This document shows positions 34,166 to 47,550 of a stretch of 64,000 nucleotides of DNA, one piece after another. Source of the stretch: Sitta carolinensis (lineage: Eukaryota; Chordata; Aves; Passeriformes; Sittidae). The notes beneath the pieces were generated by a model. It saw nothing but the letters and a program-made list of their open reading frames with translations. It did no database searches and had not been told where the DNA came from. Both the position numbers and the translations under genes were made by a program. The first letter of the stretch is position 1. Each line of letters begins with the position of its first letter. The stretch spans positions 11,398,452 through 11,462,451 of the forward strand of contig CM063294.1 in assembly GCA_032173965.1 (NCBI GenBank), in the 5' to 3' direction.

Positions 34166-36229
34166 CTTCGGGTCCGAGCCTTCTGCTTTCTCTCGCTCCG
34201 GCAATCGCGCTGCTCCGGCCGGATCCCCTGCGCTGCCCACAGGGAAGCTGCGGGATTAAAAACATCCCGGAATTCAGTACTCTGCTGTGGGGCCGATTCA
34301 TGCGAGGGAATTCCTTCCTGGGGAGTTCGGTATCCTCTGAAACTTGTTTATGCTGTCCTTGCTTACTGCAGGAGCTGGTGGAGCTCTGCAAACATGCGCC
34401 CACAACCTCCTCCAGGACACGAACTCTGCCCCTGCCCTGCAACCCCTTCCCTCCCTACCCGGGAGACCTGCTAAAGGGACCGGACTCGTATTTGGCTTGG
34501 GGAAGGATGGCAGGATCAGGCCTTTACAGCGTCTGGATGGCACCATGGAGCTGTGGAGCCCCAGGTTTTATTGCTGCCACGCAGACAGCCAGGGCTCGCT
34601 CCCCAGCCCTGCCGGGGCAGCCCGCCCGACCCTGGCACCGGCAGCATTTTCTCACAGGGATCCCCTGTCAGGCGCTGCCTCGGCCACATTTCGAAGGAGC
34701 AGCGTCCCCTCCTCGCCATCCGAACACGATGGATGCCACCAGCCGCAGACACAGCAGCGCTTACGCAGCCCAAATTCTGTCACCACTCAGGCATAAATCC
34801 TTAATAATCCTGAATAATTAAAGCCAAATCCTCATGACTGTGCACACACGGTGCTCTTACCAGAGTTCCAAGACTCTTGAGTAGGCTCAGAGCCTGATTC
34901 TGCCTTCCCAGCCTGGCCACGCTGCCGTTCCCAGAGGCACCGGGATAAACCCTGACATTCCGGCGGCTGCTTGGGGCAAAGAAAAACAGCACGGAAAAAT
35001 GTGTAAATTATTCTAGGGCTAATCTGAGGGCTCACAGCAGGGATGTTTACACTTTCTGTTTGAAATCAAGCTTTTGATTGCCACTAAAGGTATAGAAATA
35101 ATCATGCAACATCTGTAAAATACTGACACATCGATCAGTCTGTGCTTGTGCAGCCGCACACACCAAGAATACCCCAGCTCACCCGTGGGGAAGCTGCTTG
35201 GGCTTTATATCCACTTTGTGCATGTGTACAAATACAGAGGGAGGGACACAGACATTGGGGGGTACAGCCAGCGTCATTAACTCTCGACGAAGAAGAATCC
35301 GGCTGCGTCAATCAGCCTTCCCTGGCTCCGGAGCCGCTGCACGGCTGCCTTCCCTGCCCCTGATCTATTTTCTGATCCCTTTGAGCGAGGCTGAGATGAA
35401 AATTGACTGCCAGAGAAGAGCAATGCCTGCCCGCAGTGGTACATTTTTTTTTGTTTGAGCTATAAGAAGTTTAGCATGATACCACTTCCATGAGAGAAGT
35501 AGAGTAGGGCACTCCCAAACCTGAACGCATTAAAGGGGGGAAAAAAAAGAAAAGAAAAAAAAAACAAAAAAGAAGAAAAAAAGTTCAGAAAGTCAGCCCC
35601 AAAGATCCTATGTTATGTCTAAGTCTCCCAGTCTCCTAAAGGCTAGGTTCTTATGGGAAAGCTCCCAAGCTGTCACTAACACTACAGTCCAGCGCCCCAT
35701 GAATGTGTCCAGCCGCAGTGCTGTTCATATGTGCCAGCCGGTATCGGTGTATCCATACAGCGCCAATCGGGGCTGCCCTTCGGCAGCGCATGAGGGAAAG
35801 GGTTAAATGGGGTTCGGGACTTGCTCTGCTGTGCGGCAGAGGTGCCTCTGCACGGCAATCGTGTCCCCGCTGCCGGCACACCATGGTACGTCGCTCAGCC
35901 TGCGAGCCTTTCACCCCACCAAAAACCTCCGCTGGTTTTTACCTTACGTGTTTCCAATTTTGCTTCTGGGAAGGCAAAATTGCACAGCCAGGGAGATGTT
36001 CTGCCTGCATCCGCAGGGTTTTTGCTTTTCTTACCACAGGTTTCTGGTTTGCTGGCTGCAAACTTCTGGGGAAAATGTCCCCAGCGCCAACCTCCCCCGT
36101 TCCTTGGGCTTTTGCAAGTGAACGCGCTCTCCGTTTGCGCGGCTGCAGAGGATTTCCCTGCCCAGCAAGGGAGTTTTCCTGTGAGGTAGTGGCTCAGCAT
36201 TGGGGGGGGGGGAGAGAGGGTAAACAAAA
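34166..36229. other. Intergenic DNA between HAND1 and SAP30L; no gene recognised
   Basis: No coding homology. A purine-rich A/G low-complexity run occupies 35534-35583. A 359-codon + ORF starts at 35703 and runs into the next CpG-rich block; its protein has no recognisable domain and changes composition along its length, so I do not call it a gene. Confidence 0.55.
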
Positions 36230-36780
36230 AGCACTAAACATTTCCTGTAGCCTCGGGCTTTCGCGCTCCCCAAAACGCCTTGGGCTGCGTTCGCCAGCAG
36301 CGAGCTCCGTCCGCAGCTCGGCACCGCTCAGGCGGTTCCGCCACTCCGGGGCCGGGAAGGGGAGTCGAGCTTCCAGCTCAGCGCCTGTTCCAGCCCGGGA
36401 CGGGGCCACCCCTTCACCGCCAGCGGGAGAGGAGCTGCAGGGCATGGGAGCCCTGCGGAGGGACAGCCTCCCTCCCTGCGGCAGCGAGCCGCGGCTGGCA
36501 GCGGCGGCGCGGCAGGCAGCGGCAGAGCTCCCGGCGCCGCCGGCTGCACAGCTCGCTGGAAGAACGGTTTGGCCACCAGCTGTGAGGTTTTGGCTATCGA
36601 AGTGCCGAGCTCATCGGTCGGGGGAGATGGCCCTGCACATAGCTCCGGCTCGACCCTGCCGTGAACTTGGTGCCGTTGGGGAGCAGCCGGCCCGGGGCAC
36701 GCGGGCGGCTGCCCGGGCAGGGGGACACGCACGCAGGGATCGCTTGGCCCCGGGGCAGCATCTTACGTGCCACGTTCCCT
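36230..36780. promoter_or_regulatory. CpG-rich block 2 kb downstream of HAND1
   Basis: CpG density rises again in a block separate from the HAND1 island. No TATA box, known first exon or protein homology is visible on either strand. It could be a downstream enhancer or the promoter of a non-coding transcript. Nothing in the sequence decides between these. Confidence 0.4.
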
Positions 36781-36948
36781 GACGCTGGAATCCAGCCACG
36801 AGGGACACTGCAGGAGAGCCTGCCGCCAGCCCTGCTGGCCCCCTGGCTCCCTGGCTCGCCAAGGGGACAATGCTGTGGGGCAAGGAGGCTGTGGGGCGCT
36901 TCCCATCCCTGGCTCTGCGCCCCTGGTTTGGCGTGCAAAGGAATGGCT

Positions 36949-36950
<2 letters not shown>

Positions 36951-37001
<51 letters not shown>
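36951..37001. repeat. Poly-T tract (51 T)
   Basis: This is the longest homopolymer in the window, with sharp edges (GGCTCC before, CCCATCC after). True length is uncertain in any assembly. Confidence 0.95.
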
Positions 37002-37150
37002 CCCATCCTTTCCTGCCAAGCCCAGACGCTGCTTCTTGTTGTTGTAGGTATTTATGGGCCTGTTTATCTGATCTCGGGGGAGCCTATTCTTATCTCAGAA
37101 GCAGCAAGGGAAGGGTTACACTGGACAGCTCGGTAGACAGGATGGAGCCA

Positions 37151-37196
37151 AATAAAATACCAATCTGACAAAAAAAAAAAAAAAAAAAAAAAAAAA
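37151..37196 (+). repeat. AATAAA followed by a 27-A tract
   Basis: AATAAA at 37151-37156 lies 13 nt before an uninterrupted A-run at 37170-37196. That arrangement is typical of a retroposed transcript 3' end. I could not identify a source gene in the 150 bp upstream or a clear target-site duplication, so chance remains possible. Confidence 0.5.
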
Positions 37197-40100
37197 GGGG
37201 GAGAAAGAAACACCCAGACCCAGCCACCCGATCACCCATGAGCACTGTCCAGGCTGCAGGCTGGATTTGCCATCTCCCAAAAACAGCTGCTGGATTCAGA
37301 CAGACATCAGGAAATGCCCAGGGACAGAGCAGAGGAGAGGGTGGTGTAATGACACTGAAAGACGGCAAGAAAAATAAATTTTAAAAGGTTCAGGTGGGTT
37401 GTTAGGGCAGCTCGGCCGTGCTGCTGCTGTCCGTATTTCTCGGGGTGAACACGGAAATGTCCCAGCTCGGAATGAGAGGCACAGCCGGTCCCCAGCCCGG
37501 GCAGGGACTCACTCGAGGTCGTCCCGAAGGTCACGGCCAGGGCCAGGGCTCTGCTCCCGTCACGGGGCCCCTCCGGGCCGGCCCAGCGGTGACACGGGGC
37601 TGGGGGAGGCGGGGCAGGGCAGCCCCCAGCCCGGCCTCCGCCGTGGCAGGGAGCCCCACCTCTGCCCGGCCGCTGCCGAGCCCCAGGGTGCAGCAGGGAT
37701 GGGCCGGGATAGGGCGGGATAGGATGGGACGGGGCTGGATGGGGCGTCCCCTCCTGCCTTGGCAAACAGGGGAGCAAGGGCAGCCTCGTGCCAGGGGTAC
37801 CCTCACCCCACGCCCCCCGAATTACCGCTCTTAGGGAAGCGCCTGGTAGGTGTGGCCATTTAAGGTAGCCCCAGCCCCTCTGAGTAAGGGTAATTGGGCC
37901 ATAATTTGTTTTCGGTGTCAAGATGGCGTCAAAGATAAGACAAAAATCTCCAGGTTTGGGGGCTAAAGAGACAGGAGAAATCCTGACCCAGGGCCGACCT
38001 CGGAGGAATGGCCACAAGCCCCAATGAGTCACATGGCAGGTGAAAGATTTACTGCCAGGGGAGCTTTTTGATCCTCTCCCAACACTCGGAGCCTCTCAGG
38101 CCAGTTGCTGGCTCCTAAGTCAGACTGTCTCCTGGGAACACAGCTCAGGTGGGAAGGTTTTCTGCCCGACCGAGGCCCCGCCCAGCTGCAGAGCTCATGG
38201 CATTCCAAAGTTCTTCCTCAAATCTCCGTGCTCCTGGAGTCACGTGCTCCCGAGACCCCCCTGTGCATTTCTGATCCATAGCTGAAGAAATGATGTCCAA
38301 GCACGAGAGGACTCTGCAGCCACAAGGCAGATGAACACTAACTTTTTATTTTTTTATTTTTATTTTTTTTTTTACTTTCTTGCTATTATTTTATTTTCTA
38401 AACCAAATCCAAACTCTCTGGGTTTTCACTCCTGTGGCAGCTCTTGTTTGGCTGCTTGCACTGAGCTCTGCCCAGGGTAAATTTTTCCATACAGCTGCCT
38501 CTGTTGGGAAAAGACCAAGAACCCTGCACTTTGGGCCAACCTGCTCAAGACCATCCTTCAAACCAAGGACAAACTCATCATCCATCTCACGTCCCTACCT
38601 CTCCAAAGCCAACCTGCATTGCTCCTTCTCCTTTACTCCATGAAGGCTCTGTCTCCAGTGCAGAGGATTGGGAGAGCCACAGCTTTCCGCAGAATTACCT
38701 GTTCTTTCCTGCTCAGTGGTGGAACAATGCCCACTGTAAGCACTTTCTCTGGCAGTGCTGACACTTTGCTGCCAAGCTCCCAGTGATCTCTCACACACAG
38801 TCCAGCCCTCAGGTGAGGGTGGGTGGTGTGGCACAGCAGCTCACTCGTGTCTCATGCAGCAGCTGGATTTAAGGCCCAGGATGGAAGGACTGGCGAGGAG
38901 CAGTGCTGTACAGCTCAGAGCAGGGGAAGGAACCATCCAGGCTCTTTGCTGAGCAGCAGTCTGTGCCACAACCCCGTGATACTGGACAAGCTCTGTCTCT
39001 CCTGGTTCCTCCAAAGCTGAAGTGCAATAAGAAACCTGGAGATGCTGCAGCTCTAGGAGCCTGCTGATCAGAGGGGCCAAGGAGCCAGACTGAGCTACTG
39101 GAACACGAGTGGGAAGCACAGGCTGGGAGGAGGCTGTGCACTGCTGAGGGGAGTGAGAGGCAGATACCTAAGAGCAGAGGGATTGCAGAGGTATAGAACA
39201 CGCTTGGAGCCTTGCTGAGCCCTTGGGACAGAACCCCAAGGCAGGGAAGGCCATTCTGACTGTTTCTTTTCCCTCTGCTTCTTCTTTTGTGTGAGGAATT
39301 CATGTTCTGACCACCCTGAAAGACTTTACAGTAACCAGAGAAGTAGGGGAATTTATGGCATCACCAGCAGCTGAAAGCTGAGGGATTGAGAGGAAAAGCA
39401 GTTTTTTTCCCCCTCAAACTGCAGCTACCTTGACAAAATTGTCAGAGCCTGTGACTGACCTGCAGGAGAAGCTGAGGGGATAGCAGGGGCCAGAACAGGC
39501 TGGTTTAACTGCTGTGGCCAGGAGCTCCTTCCCAAACTGAGATGTGGGAGGGAGTTATGAGTTTGAGCGAGTGCACAAAACTTGCAGGAACCCTGAAACT
39601 CCCTCCTCTGCTCACCTGGGCTTCCCCCCAGGCCATGGGGCTGGGCTGGGTGCAGGAGCTGCTGAGACCCCAGAGACCAAAGGGAGGGCCAAAGGAGCTG
39701 GATCCAACAGGCTCTGCTCACACAGGTGTCAAGGCCAGGAAGAGACTCGGGGCTTAGGGACGCCCATCATGGTGGCTGTGCTAGGGGAAGCAGCAGAGCC
39801 ACCTCAGCCACCAGAGAGTTCCCTCTTCCCACTGCACCAGGGGGTTCCTGCTGAAGGTGCTGGGGTGATCATTACCTCCTGAGACACGTAAAGGGAACAG
39901 ATCTTGGAGAAAGCTCAAAAGGCAATTAAGTAACAGCACACTGGGGGTCTTTCAGGTACTGAGGGAAGAAGCCAGCAATGCCTGCAAGGATAGGAGATAT
40001 GAAATGGACTCCTGCTCCTGGCAGAGTGAGGCTGAGTGCTGGTGAAGCTGTGTGGTTATTCCTTATAGAATAAGGAATAGAGGAGAAATTTTTAAAAAAG

Positions 40101-42124
40101 CAAAGAAAGCAAGCAAGCCCTGAGTCTCTCCCCCTCACACTCCTTCACAGCCACATCTCTCGGACACAAAACCATTAAATCCACATTCACATTTTTCTCT
40201 GGTCCTCTGTGCTGCCCTTTCTGCTGGGGAGGAGAGAAGCAATGCCTGGTTTCCATCAAGGCTGCGAGGAGGCCGCGGGACGGCTCACGCAGACGATCGG
40301 ACGTGTTCAATTTCAATGTCCAACCAGGGAAAAAAACCTCAAAACCCAAACAAACCGTTTTTATGATCTCCACATCGCAGCACAGCATAATCCTGCTTCC
40401 GGTCTCTGACAGGCACAGCCAGCTCCTGCCAAGGAAGCCTCTTCGGGATGGGGACACTGCCCGGTGCCCCCGGCAGCTGCCCCGGGCTCCGAGGGGCAGC
40501 GATCCCCCCTCCGGGTTCCTGGGCTAACACTGCCCTCGCACGGCAGCCGGCAGGGCAGAGAGGGACCTGCAGTTCTCGGCCCATCAGTTCAATCTGCTCG
40601 CTCCTCTGTTCGTCAGTGTGAATATGTTAAAAAGATTGAGCAGATTCCGCCTTGGTTTTGAGCTTGAAATCTTCTGTGGGTTTCTTGCCAAGGAGCAAAC
40701 ATGAGATTAAATAGCATTATTCATTACTCTGTACAAAAAACAGATTAACTGGCAGTTTATTTCTATCACAAGTTTCCATTATGCCCTCTGGTACTAAAGT
40801 CAGCACCTGTACAACAGGTTCTGCTTAGGGCTGTCCTTCCAGCCCTGCTGCCTCTCCTCACTCTGCCGGCAGAAGAGCCCCCACTCATCAATTTGGGAAT
40901 GCAAATGACACAGTTTTCCCCTTCCACTGGGGTGCCCTGGTCCTGACCTTAAGACTCTCCCCTGACACCTCCTAAAACCCCCTGAGAGCACACAGGTTGT
41001 GTGACGTGATCCACCCTTGCTCCTTGTTCCATGGTGGCCCACCTGTGTCACCTCTGGTCTTGCCTTCCTCACCTGAGAGCTCCCTGAGGCAGGGACAGCC
41101 TCCTGTAGCACAGCAGCATGTTCCAAAATCATCCTGCTTCATTAAGGCCTCCAGACACATCCACAAAGGCAGGCACTGCCTGGGGACACTGGGCTCTGTT
41201 TTGGGTGTAAAGCTTTTGACATCTGATCATCTTCCTCTGTGAGAACCCAAGGGTGTGAAAAGCTACACTATAACCTCTTTCCTGGATAAAAATCAAGGCT
41301 AAAAGCACAACTCAAACAGTGCCAGCAGAGCCTTCAGAAACACCATGACAGAGTTCAGACGTTCAGAGTTCAGTACTCAAGTCCCAGTTTTTTTCACTCG
41401 CTTCCTCAGTGCAGCAAGAAAGTGAGGCACCTTTGCCTGTAAGGCTGATGGTTAGGAGGCGTATCAGTAAGAAATGAACCAAAGCATTTCATGGGAAAGA
41501 TCTTGAATGTTGGGATGATCCATGTCATTACTGCTCTGGAGCAGAGCCCACCTTGTCAGCTGGGCATGCAGGTTTGACTCTGGACAACAGGAGATATAAA
41601 TCATGCATGAAATGAAGCCAAGGATGTGCCTGAGAAAGGAGCAGAAGCATAGGGTTGAACTAGACATAAAGAAGATTCATTAGGAAACATGAATCAAATG
41701 AGAAGCTGCACTTGACAGACTCTTCATGATACAGGAGGGGAGGAATTCCCATCGTAGAAAAGCCCAACACTCCCCAAAATGCAAGGGCATGTGGCTCTTC
41801 AACAGCCTCCATCTTTCTTGCAAGTTGTCTTTTTGTTGCATTCAAGACTCCATGAATTGCACCTGTGCAACCCACATGGGTTTGTCAGAAAATATCCCAA
41901 CACCTGAGACTGCTACTGCAGGCTTGGCATTCCCACTGAGCAGTGCCATTCTCTGCTCCATGCCTGCAGTGCTTGCAGCCCTGAGGAGGTGGGAAAAGGC
42001 AGTGAATCTGAAAAGCCTGGCACAAAACATCCACACAAAGCACAACTCCCTTGGCTCTGGAACCATCAGTGTTGAGGGCAGAAAGGCAAACAAGGGAATG
42101 TGGGCCTGGTTGCTAGATAGATCA
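37197..42124. other. Intergenic DNA; no gene recognised
   Basis: 37400-37830 is GC-rich. 38343-38400 is a T/AT-rich low-complexity run. 40250-40600 is mildly CpG-rich. None of the ORFs (up to 241 codons, - strand, 37307-38032) has a recognisable domain. No RNA gene or transposon was recognised. Confidence 0.5.
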
Positions 42125-45100
42125 TTTATTAAAGTGAAATTCAGAATTTTATCTTTGTCAGACAGTACAGAGTTAAAGTCTCATACACAGTGGAAGCAGG
42201 ACATTTCCTACACCTCAGAGAAATGAGTTCTACAGTTTTTGCTATAAGTTACTAAGTTGTTTTAACAATACACAGCTATATTACACAGTTAAAAATACAA
42301 GGTGTCCAAAACATTTGGCATAAGATCAGCACAACACATGGAGGCCAGAAACAGAAGAGGGAACACAATTTTCTCTCCCAGGAAGCCTGCCAAAAGACTC
42401 CAAACCATTCTGCAAGTTACCTGCTACCCACCTCCCCTGCAGTAGCTGTGGAGCAGAGGTGTGGACAGGACAGCAGTAAAGCCAGCCCTGGTAAGGCTCA
42501 GGTAAGCCAGAGGCTCCTGGAGCCTGCAGGATGGCCTGCAGAGCTGCTTGCAAGGGAAGTTCAGGTTTAAGGCAGGAGTCTCCCCCTCTCCCCACACTTT
42601 GTTCAAGCATTTAGTTCATCCCAAACAGATGTGTTCACAAGCAAGTCAAAACCACGATTCCAGGGATAGCTGTGAAAAGTGCAAGGAGTATCTTACATCC
42701 TAACAGTTCATTTGCACTTTGAAAGTGGAAAATGAGAACTCCCTAACTCGATAAGCTAGAGATGGTTAAAGGGCATCAGTGACACGAGGAGTGAGACATC
42801 AATAACATTCCTTCACCTTTGGGACTCTTCAGTCCTTACTCTGGGCAGCACAAGGACTCCTCCTGGCAGGGAGGCCACCTTGTATCACCCATGTTTCTAA
42901 ACTGTAGAGACAAAGTGACTCTAGTGCTCCAGGGAAGTCCAGCGATCTGCAAACTTAAACAAGCAGTCCCTCAGCAGATCCCTCCTCTCCCCTCCAACTG
43001 CAGTTCCTGCTGAAGATCTCCCATTGGTATTTACATTTGGCTCAACCAAAGGATGTAAAGTGCACAGCTCGCCCTTCTCCCCCTCTCATAAAACATCCAT
43101 CACAAAAGCTGACACAGAGCAAATCTCTCTCCACGCTGCTGCTGCTGCTGTGGAGGTGTTTTCTCAGTCTCCCTGTGGGCCGTGTCCAGCCTCAACCTCC
43201 CTGTGCCATCCTGACCCGCATGAAAACTCCCATTTACTGCAGATTATTTTGGCTCTTGTGTTCAAAGCCTCTCTGAACCCAGCTTGCACTTTAGACTCAC
43301 TTGAAATGCCAGGCTTGACATATACTGGTCAATTCTTGCACCCTGGGGTATCTAGTGGTTTACAGCCACATTTCTAAGGAAAACTGGGACACCAGAATAT
43401 TGGAGAGAAGTGGTACAAAGCTCTGCTTTTCTCAGGCTGAGCATCTAAAGTGCCTGGCAAAAGAAACATTACTTTTTAATGCAATCATTTATTCAGGTTG
43501 ATATACAATAATCTTTCAGACTATGAAACTTTGAAAACTGCATTCTAACAGAGCCTCCTTGGATGTGTTTGCACTTTTCAGCCATCAGGTTGCTACTGAC
43601 TCGAGTCTTTGCATGCTTTCAACTCCCCTGAGTTGAGCTCAAGCCAATAACTACCAGCAATGATTTCTTCTTCTTCCCTTGAAGTGAGCAGAGGGTCAGC
43701 ATACAGGATGAAATTAGCCCCAGAAGAGATGTTTCTGCATTATTTGGATGGCATAGTAATGGCTTTGGATCTATTCAGAACTCTAATTAAGTTAATGGAA
43801 CTCTGCAATGAGAATTGAGCTAGGCTATGGAATTGCATTAGGCTATATAATGGCTGGAGACCTTCAGAGACAGTTCCTCTGCCCCAGGGTGAATGTCACC
43901 TAGGCAGGCTTGTAAGAAATAAGCTTCCACTATAATAAACAGAAGATGACATCTGGTCATCCTCCATGCCCCCCAAGGCTTGTGCTCCATGGTTCAAAGC
44001 TAGACAGAATTTAAGGCCCATCTGTGAAAAGCAAAATGCAAAAAAAAATATCTTATTATACCAGCCAAAGCGATTTGAGTCTTACACCTTTCCAACAAGT
44101 CCCATCTAAAAGTGCTGAGAAAATGTCCCACCTCATGGCTTCACAAGTGTGAGGTTCAAACACATTTAATTTGACATTTAAAATAAAAAGTTGGAAAGTC
44201 TTTTTTCTTTTTTTTTTTTTTTTTTACTTGGCATGCAGCATCAGGAATCAAACACACAGCACGGTATCATACACAACGACAATTGCATTGTTGCGTTTTC
44301 TGGTTATTAGACACTAAATGCTTTTCAAGAATCACAGGCACCCTGAACATGGATATTGCTACTGAATTGACGTGTGGTTTCAGTTCATAGCACGGGAGCC
44401 AGCAAGTGGCCAACCCTTCCAACAAGACCATCAGCTTTCTGTTGCTCAAGGTGTTTTGCTCTAGCTAAGTTGAGAACAAGGTAATAAGGCATTTGCAAGG
44501 GGTTTATAAGGCCATGGGGTCTGACAGCCAAAGATTCTTCTGTTTCTTTGGTGTCTTGCCTCCAAGCTTTCCACCTTATAAACAACTGCTAATGGCTGGT
44601 AAACATCTCTTCATCATCACACTTCTCTAAGATTATTTTTTTTTTCAAAAAAGTATAATTGCTTTAGAAGTGAAACCAACAAGGATCACATTTAACATCA
44701 ATTGACTATTTCAGGAAAAAAAGAAAAGTAAAGTTTCCTGGATACCACCTCGGCGCAAAAGCATTCCAGTGAATGCACCTGAACAGATGGAACCTGCCAC
44801 CATATTCCTTGAAAAGAATCATTTTGCTGCTGGCTACTAAAACACCCCAACAGATTTATTTACTCTTAAAAATAAAACAAAATAAAATACAACCACAAAA
44901 AAAGTAAATCCCAAACGAACTACATTTTTACAGTTTTGGTCTAGAATCACAGAATCACAGAATCAATTAGGTTGGAAAAGACCTCTGAGATCATCGAGTC
45001 CAACCTGTGACCAAACACCACCATGTCCTTTAGACCATGGCACCAAGTGCCAGTCTTTCCTTAAACACCTCCAGGGACAGTGACTCCACCACCTCCCTGG

Positions 45101-47550
45101 GAAGCCCATTCCCATATTTAATCACCCTTTCTGTGAAGAAATTCCTCCAAATGTCCAACCTAAACCTTCCTGGTGCAGCTTGAAGAAATCTCCCCTTGTC
45201 CTGGTTGCCTGGGAGAAGAGGCCAAGCCCCACCTGGCTCCACCCTCCTGTCAGGGAGTTGCAGAGAATGAGAAGGTGCCCCCTGAACCTCCTCTTCTCCA
45301 GGCTGAGCAACCCCAGCTCCCTCAGCCATTCCTCACAGGACCTGTGCTCCAGATCCTGCACCAGCTTTGTTTCCCTTCTCTGGACCTGCTCCAGCACCTC
45401 AATGTCCTTCCTGAATTGGGGGGACAACACTCGAGGTGTGGCCTCACCAATGCCCAGTGCAGGGGAAGAATCACCATGAGGCATAACCCTCTCAAGTCAG
45501 AAACTCCTTTTCCCTTGGTATCATCCTCTGATTACATGAGCACTTTGAAGGTTAACATGCAGTCAGAGAATGTGCCCCTCTAACCATCTGTCCTGAACGA
45601 GAGAAGCCAGATCACGTTGACTGGTATGGAAACTACTCCACCCTTTCAAATAAGGAAAGGACCAGCACAAATAGGAAATTTTTAAACATTCATGAAATAC
45701 TGACACAAGACATTCTCTCCTCATTCCTTGCACCTCTCTCTTGTACGATGTTCTAAAAATCCATATGGAATTGAACAGGGAAATGCTGAAACAATCACAC
45801 TCCCCCAGATGTCACAAATGGGACATGTACCATCACAGAGTATTTCTGCCTATGACACAGGACTTAGGACGTGTTGAAGTTTTGTTGAACATGTTTTTGG
45901 AGTACTAGCAAACAACTCAGAGTGATGCAAACAACTTGGTTTAAATTGTGACTTGAATTTTAAAGAGACCCTGGGAGAGCTTCAACAAGAGCTTCACTAC
46001 GTGAACCCTTCATGCTTTACAAAATGCAATGCAGTACTAAGCTGGGACCATGACCAGTGTGTTTAGCTCTTAAACAAAGCTTCATCCAGTTTTGAAATAA
46101 TAAAACCTGCCATTTACAAAATGCTAGCCAAGGTTTTCTACTGTTCATTTCGTTGCTTAAGGCTTATTAAGAATACCCTCTCTTTGTGGAGTCTTGGTAT
46201 CTTGTACCAGAATGGAGACATTGGTCAGGACAGCAAAGAAACAGAGCGGCGCCTTAAATCATGAGATCCCCTGAAGAGAATTTGAGGTCACTGGAGAACA
46301 GTCAGTCACGACCAACAATTTTAAAAGCTCTTTTTGCCAAAATAATCACTGTATTATCTGTAAGGACACCTGGGCTTTAAATAAAATCAGGGTGATCTCC
46401 TCCTGCAGCGCCCTGTTAGGAAGCACCAGTGTGCCACCCTCACTCACACAGCTCACATGAAAGCACACGGAATGGTCATGAAAGGCAAATGCTTTGATGC
46501 TTCTTGTCCATTGCAAAGGGAGATGAAATGCATCATGAAATGCTCCAGTCAGATCACTGCCCTGGTTATGGTGCCTCACCCATAAATCTGCTTTATACTA
46601 AACAGAGCCCCTGAATGAACACAGCAGTTTTGTGACACCTGCTAAAGCTTCTGTATAAAATACACGTCATTTGTGACCGATACTGACCTGACACAGAAAT
46701 AGAGACTGATGTCTCAAGCCATTGTTTCACCTACCATCATTGAAATATGCATAAAATCAATTAAATAAGCACTTCTACCAACATGATCAGACACAGCAAA
46801 TAGATTGTGTTTGCCTTAATACCACATTCAGAGAAATGCAGAAGTTTTTTGAATGCTTACAGAAAATTTAATTAGTGAGTTCTTAAAAGAAATTAGAAGA
46901 GGCTGCAGAGAGTTGGCTGGCATCTGTGTCGGATGGGGTCCGGAGGAAAAAAATGGCAAAACCCCCATCAATTTCAGACTGGTCAAGTAGCATTCACTGG
47001 AGTAGATCTGGTGAGCTGGAGCATTTGTAGAAGTTTGGGACTTGAAGCACTGACTCAAGGCAAGACAGAGCATGTGAAGGTGAGTAGCAAGCTTCAGACA
47101 AACTTCTGACCCATGCACCTTGATAATGAATTTTATCTCTGCTGCTCTTCCAGTCCTGTACCAAGACAAACTGCATGGTGGTTTGTGATGCAGCCTGAAT
47201 TCAGTGAAAAAAATTCCATCTGGCATTTGAATTCCATTGAGATGTAGATTTTCAGACATGGTTTAAAAACCAAGTTGACAAACTCCACAGTTCTACAGAT
47301 TTATTTGGTTTTCCCATTATCCTCATTTCTTGATTCCAATATGACTTTGAAATGAGGGGAAGAAGTCTTCGGAAACATGCTGGGCACATGTTTTCAAATA
47401 CTCCTCATAAGAATGTCTATATTTTTTTCTGTCATCCAGACACTGCATTTAAAAAAAATTTACAATATATTTTAACAGTTTTTATAAACCTAAAATGCAC
47501 AATACCACATGTTCCTTCAAGGTCTTTCTTATTCCAAGCCTTGTTAATCT
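42125..47550 (-). other. SAP30L: SAP30L 3' UTR (distal end uncertain)
   Basis: The minus strand downstream of the SAP30L stop is AT-rich and non-coding, except for an inserted CR1 fragment. Minus-strand AATAAA signals occur at 47300-47305 (245 nt after the stop), 44855-44860, 43488-43493 and 42125-42130. The proximal signal would give a 3' UTR of about 0.27 kb, the most distal about 5.4 kb. Which is used cannot be decided from sequence. A T-run near 44208-44225 lies inside. Confidence 0.45.
44943..45475 (-). mobile_element. CR1 LINE, 5'-truncated 3' fragment
   Basis: On the minus strand this reads into the C-terminal end of a CR1 reverse-transcriptase [22 protein letters not shown], later [23 protein letters not shown] and LPREVVESLSLEVFK. 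A short 3' UTR follows with the conserved phrase GGTTGGACTCGATGATCTCAG, ending in about three copies of the ATTCTGTG-type octamer at 44943-44965. The 5' end is cut off near 45475, as is usual for CR1. The reading frame is broken by indels, so the copy is dead. It lies in the SAP30L 3' flank or UTR. CR1 is the dominant LINE of birds. Confidence 0.95.

Noticed and set aside
35703..36782. 359-codon + strand ORF, the longest in the window
   Set aside because: No recognisable domain, composition changes along its length, it runs into a CpG-rich block where stops are rare, and there is no visible promoter or splice support.
45030..45583. ORFs over the CR1 copy as a host gene
   Set aside because: The minus-strand peptides match the CR1 reverse-transcriptase C-terminus in shifted frames; it is a dead LINE fragment.
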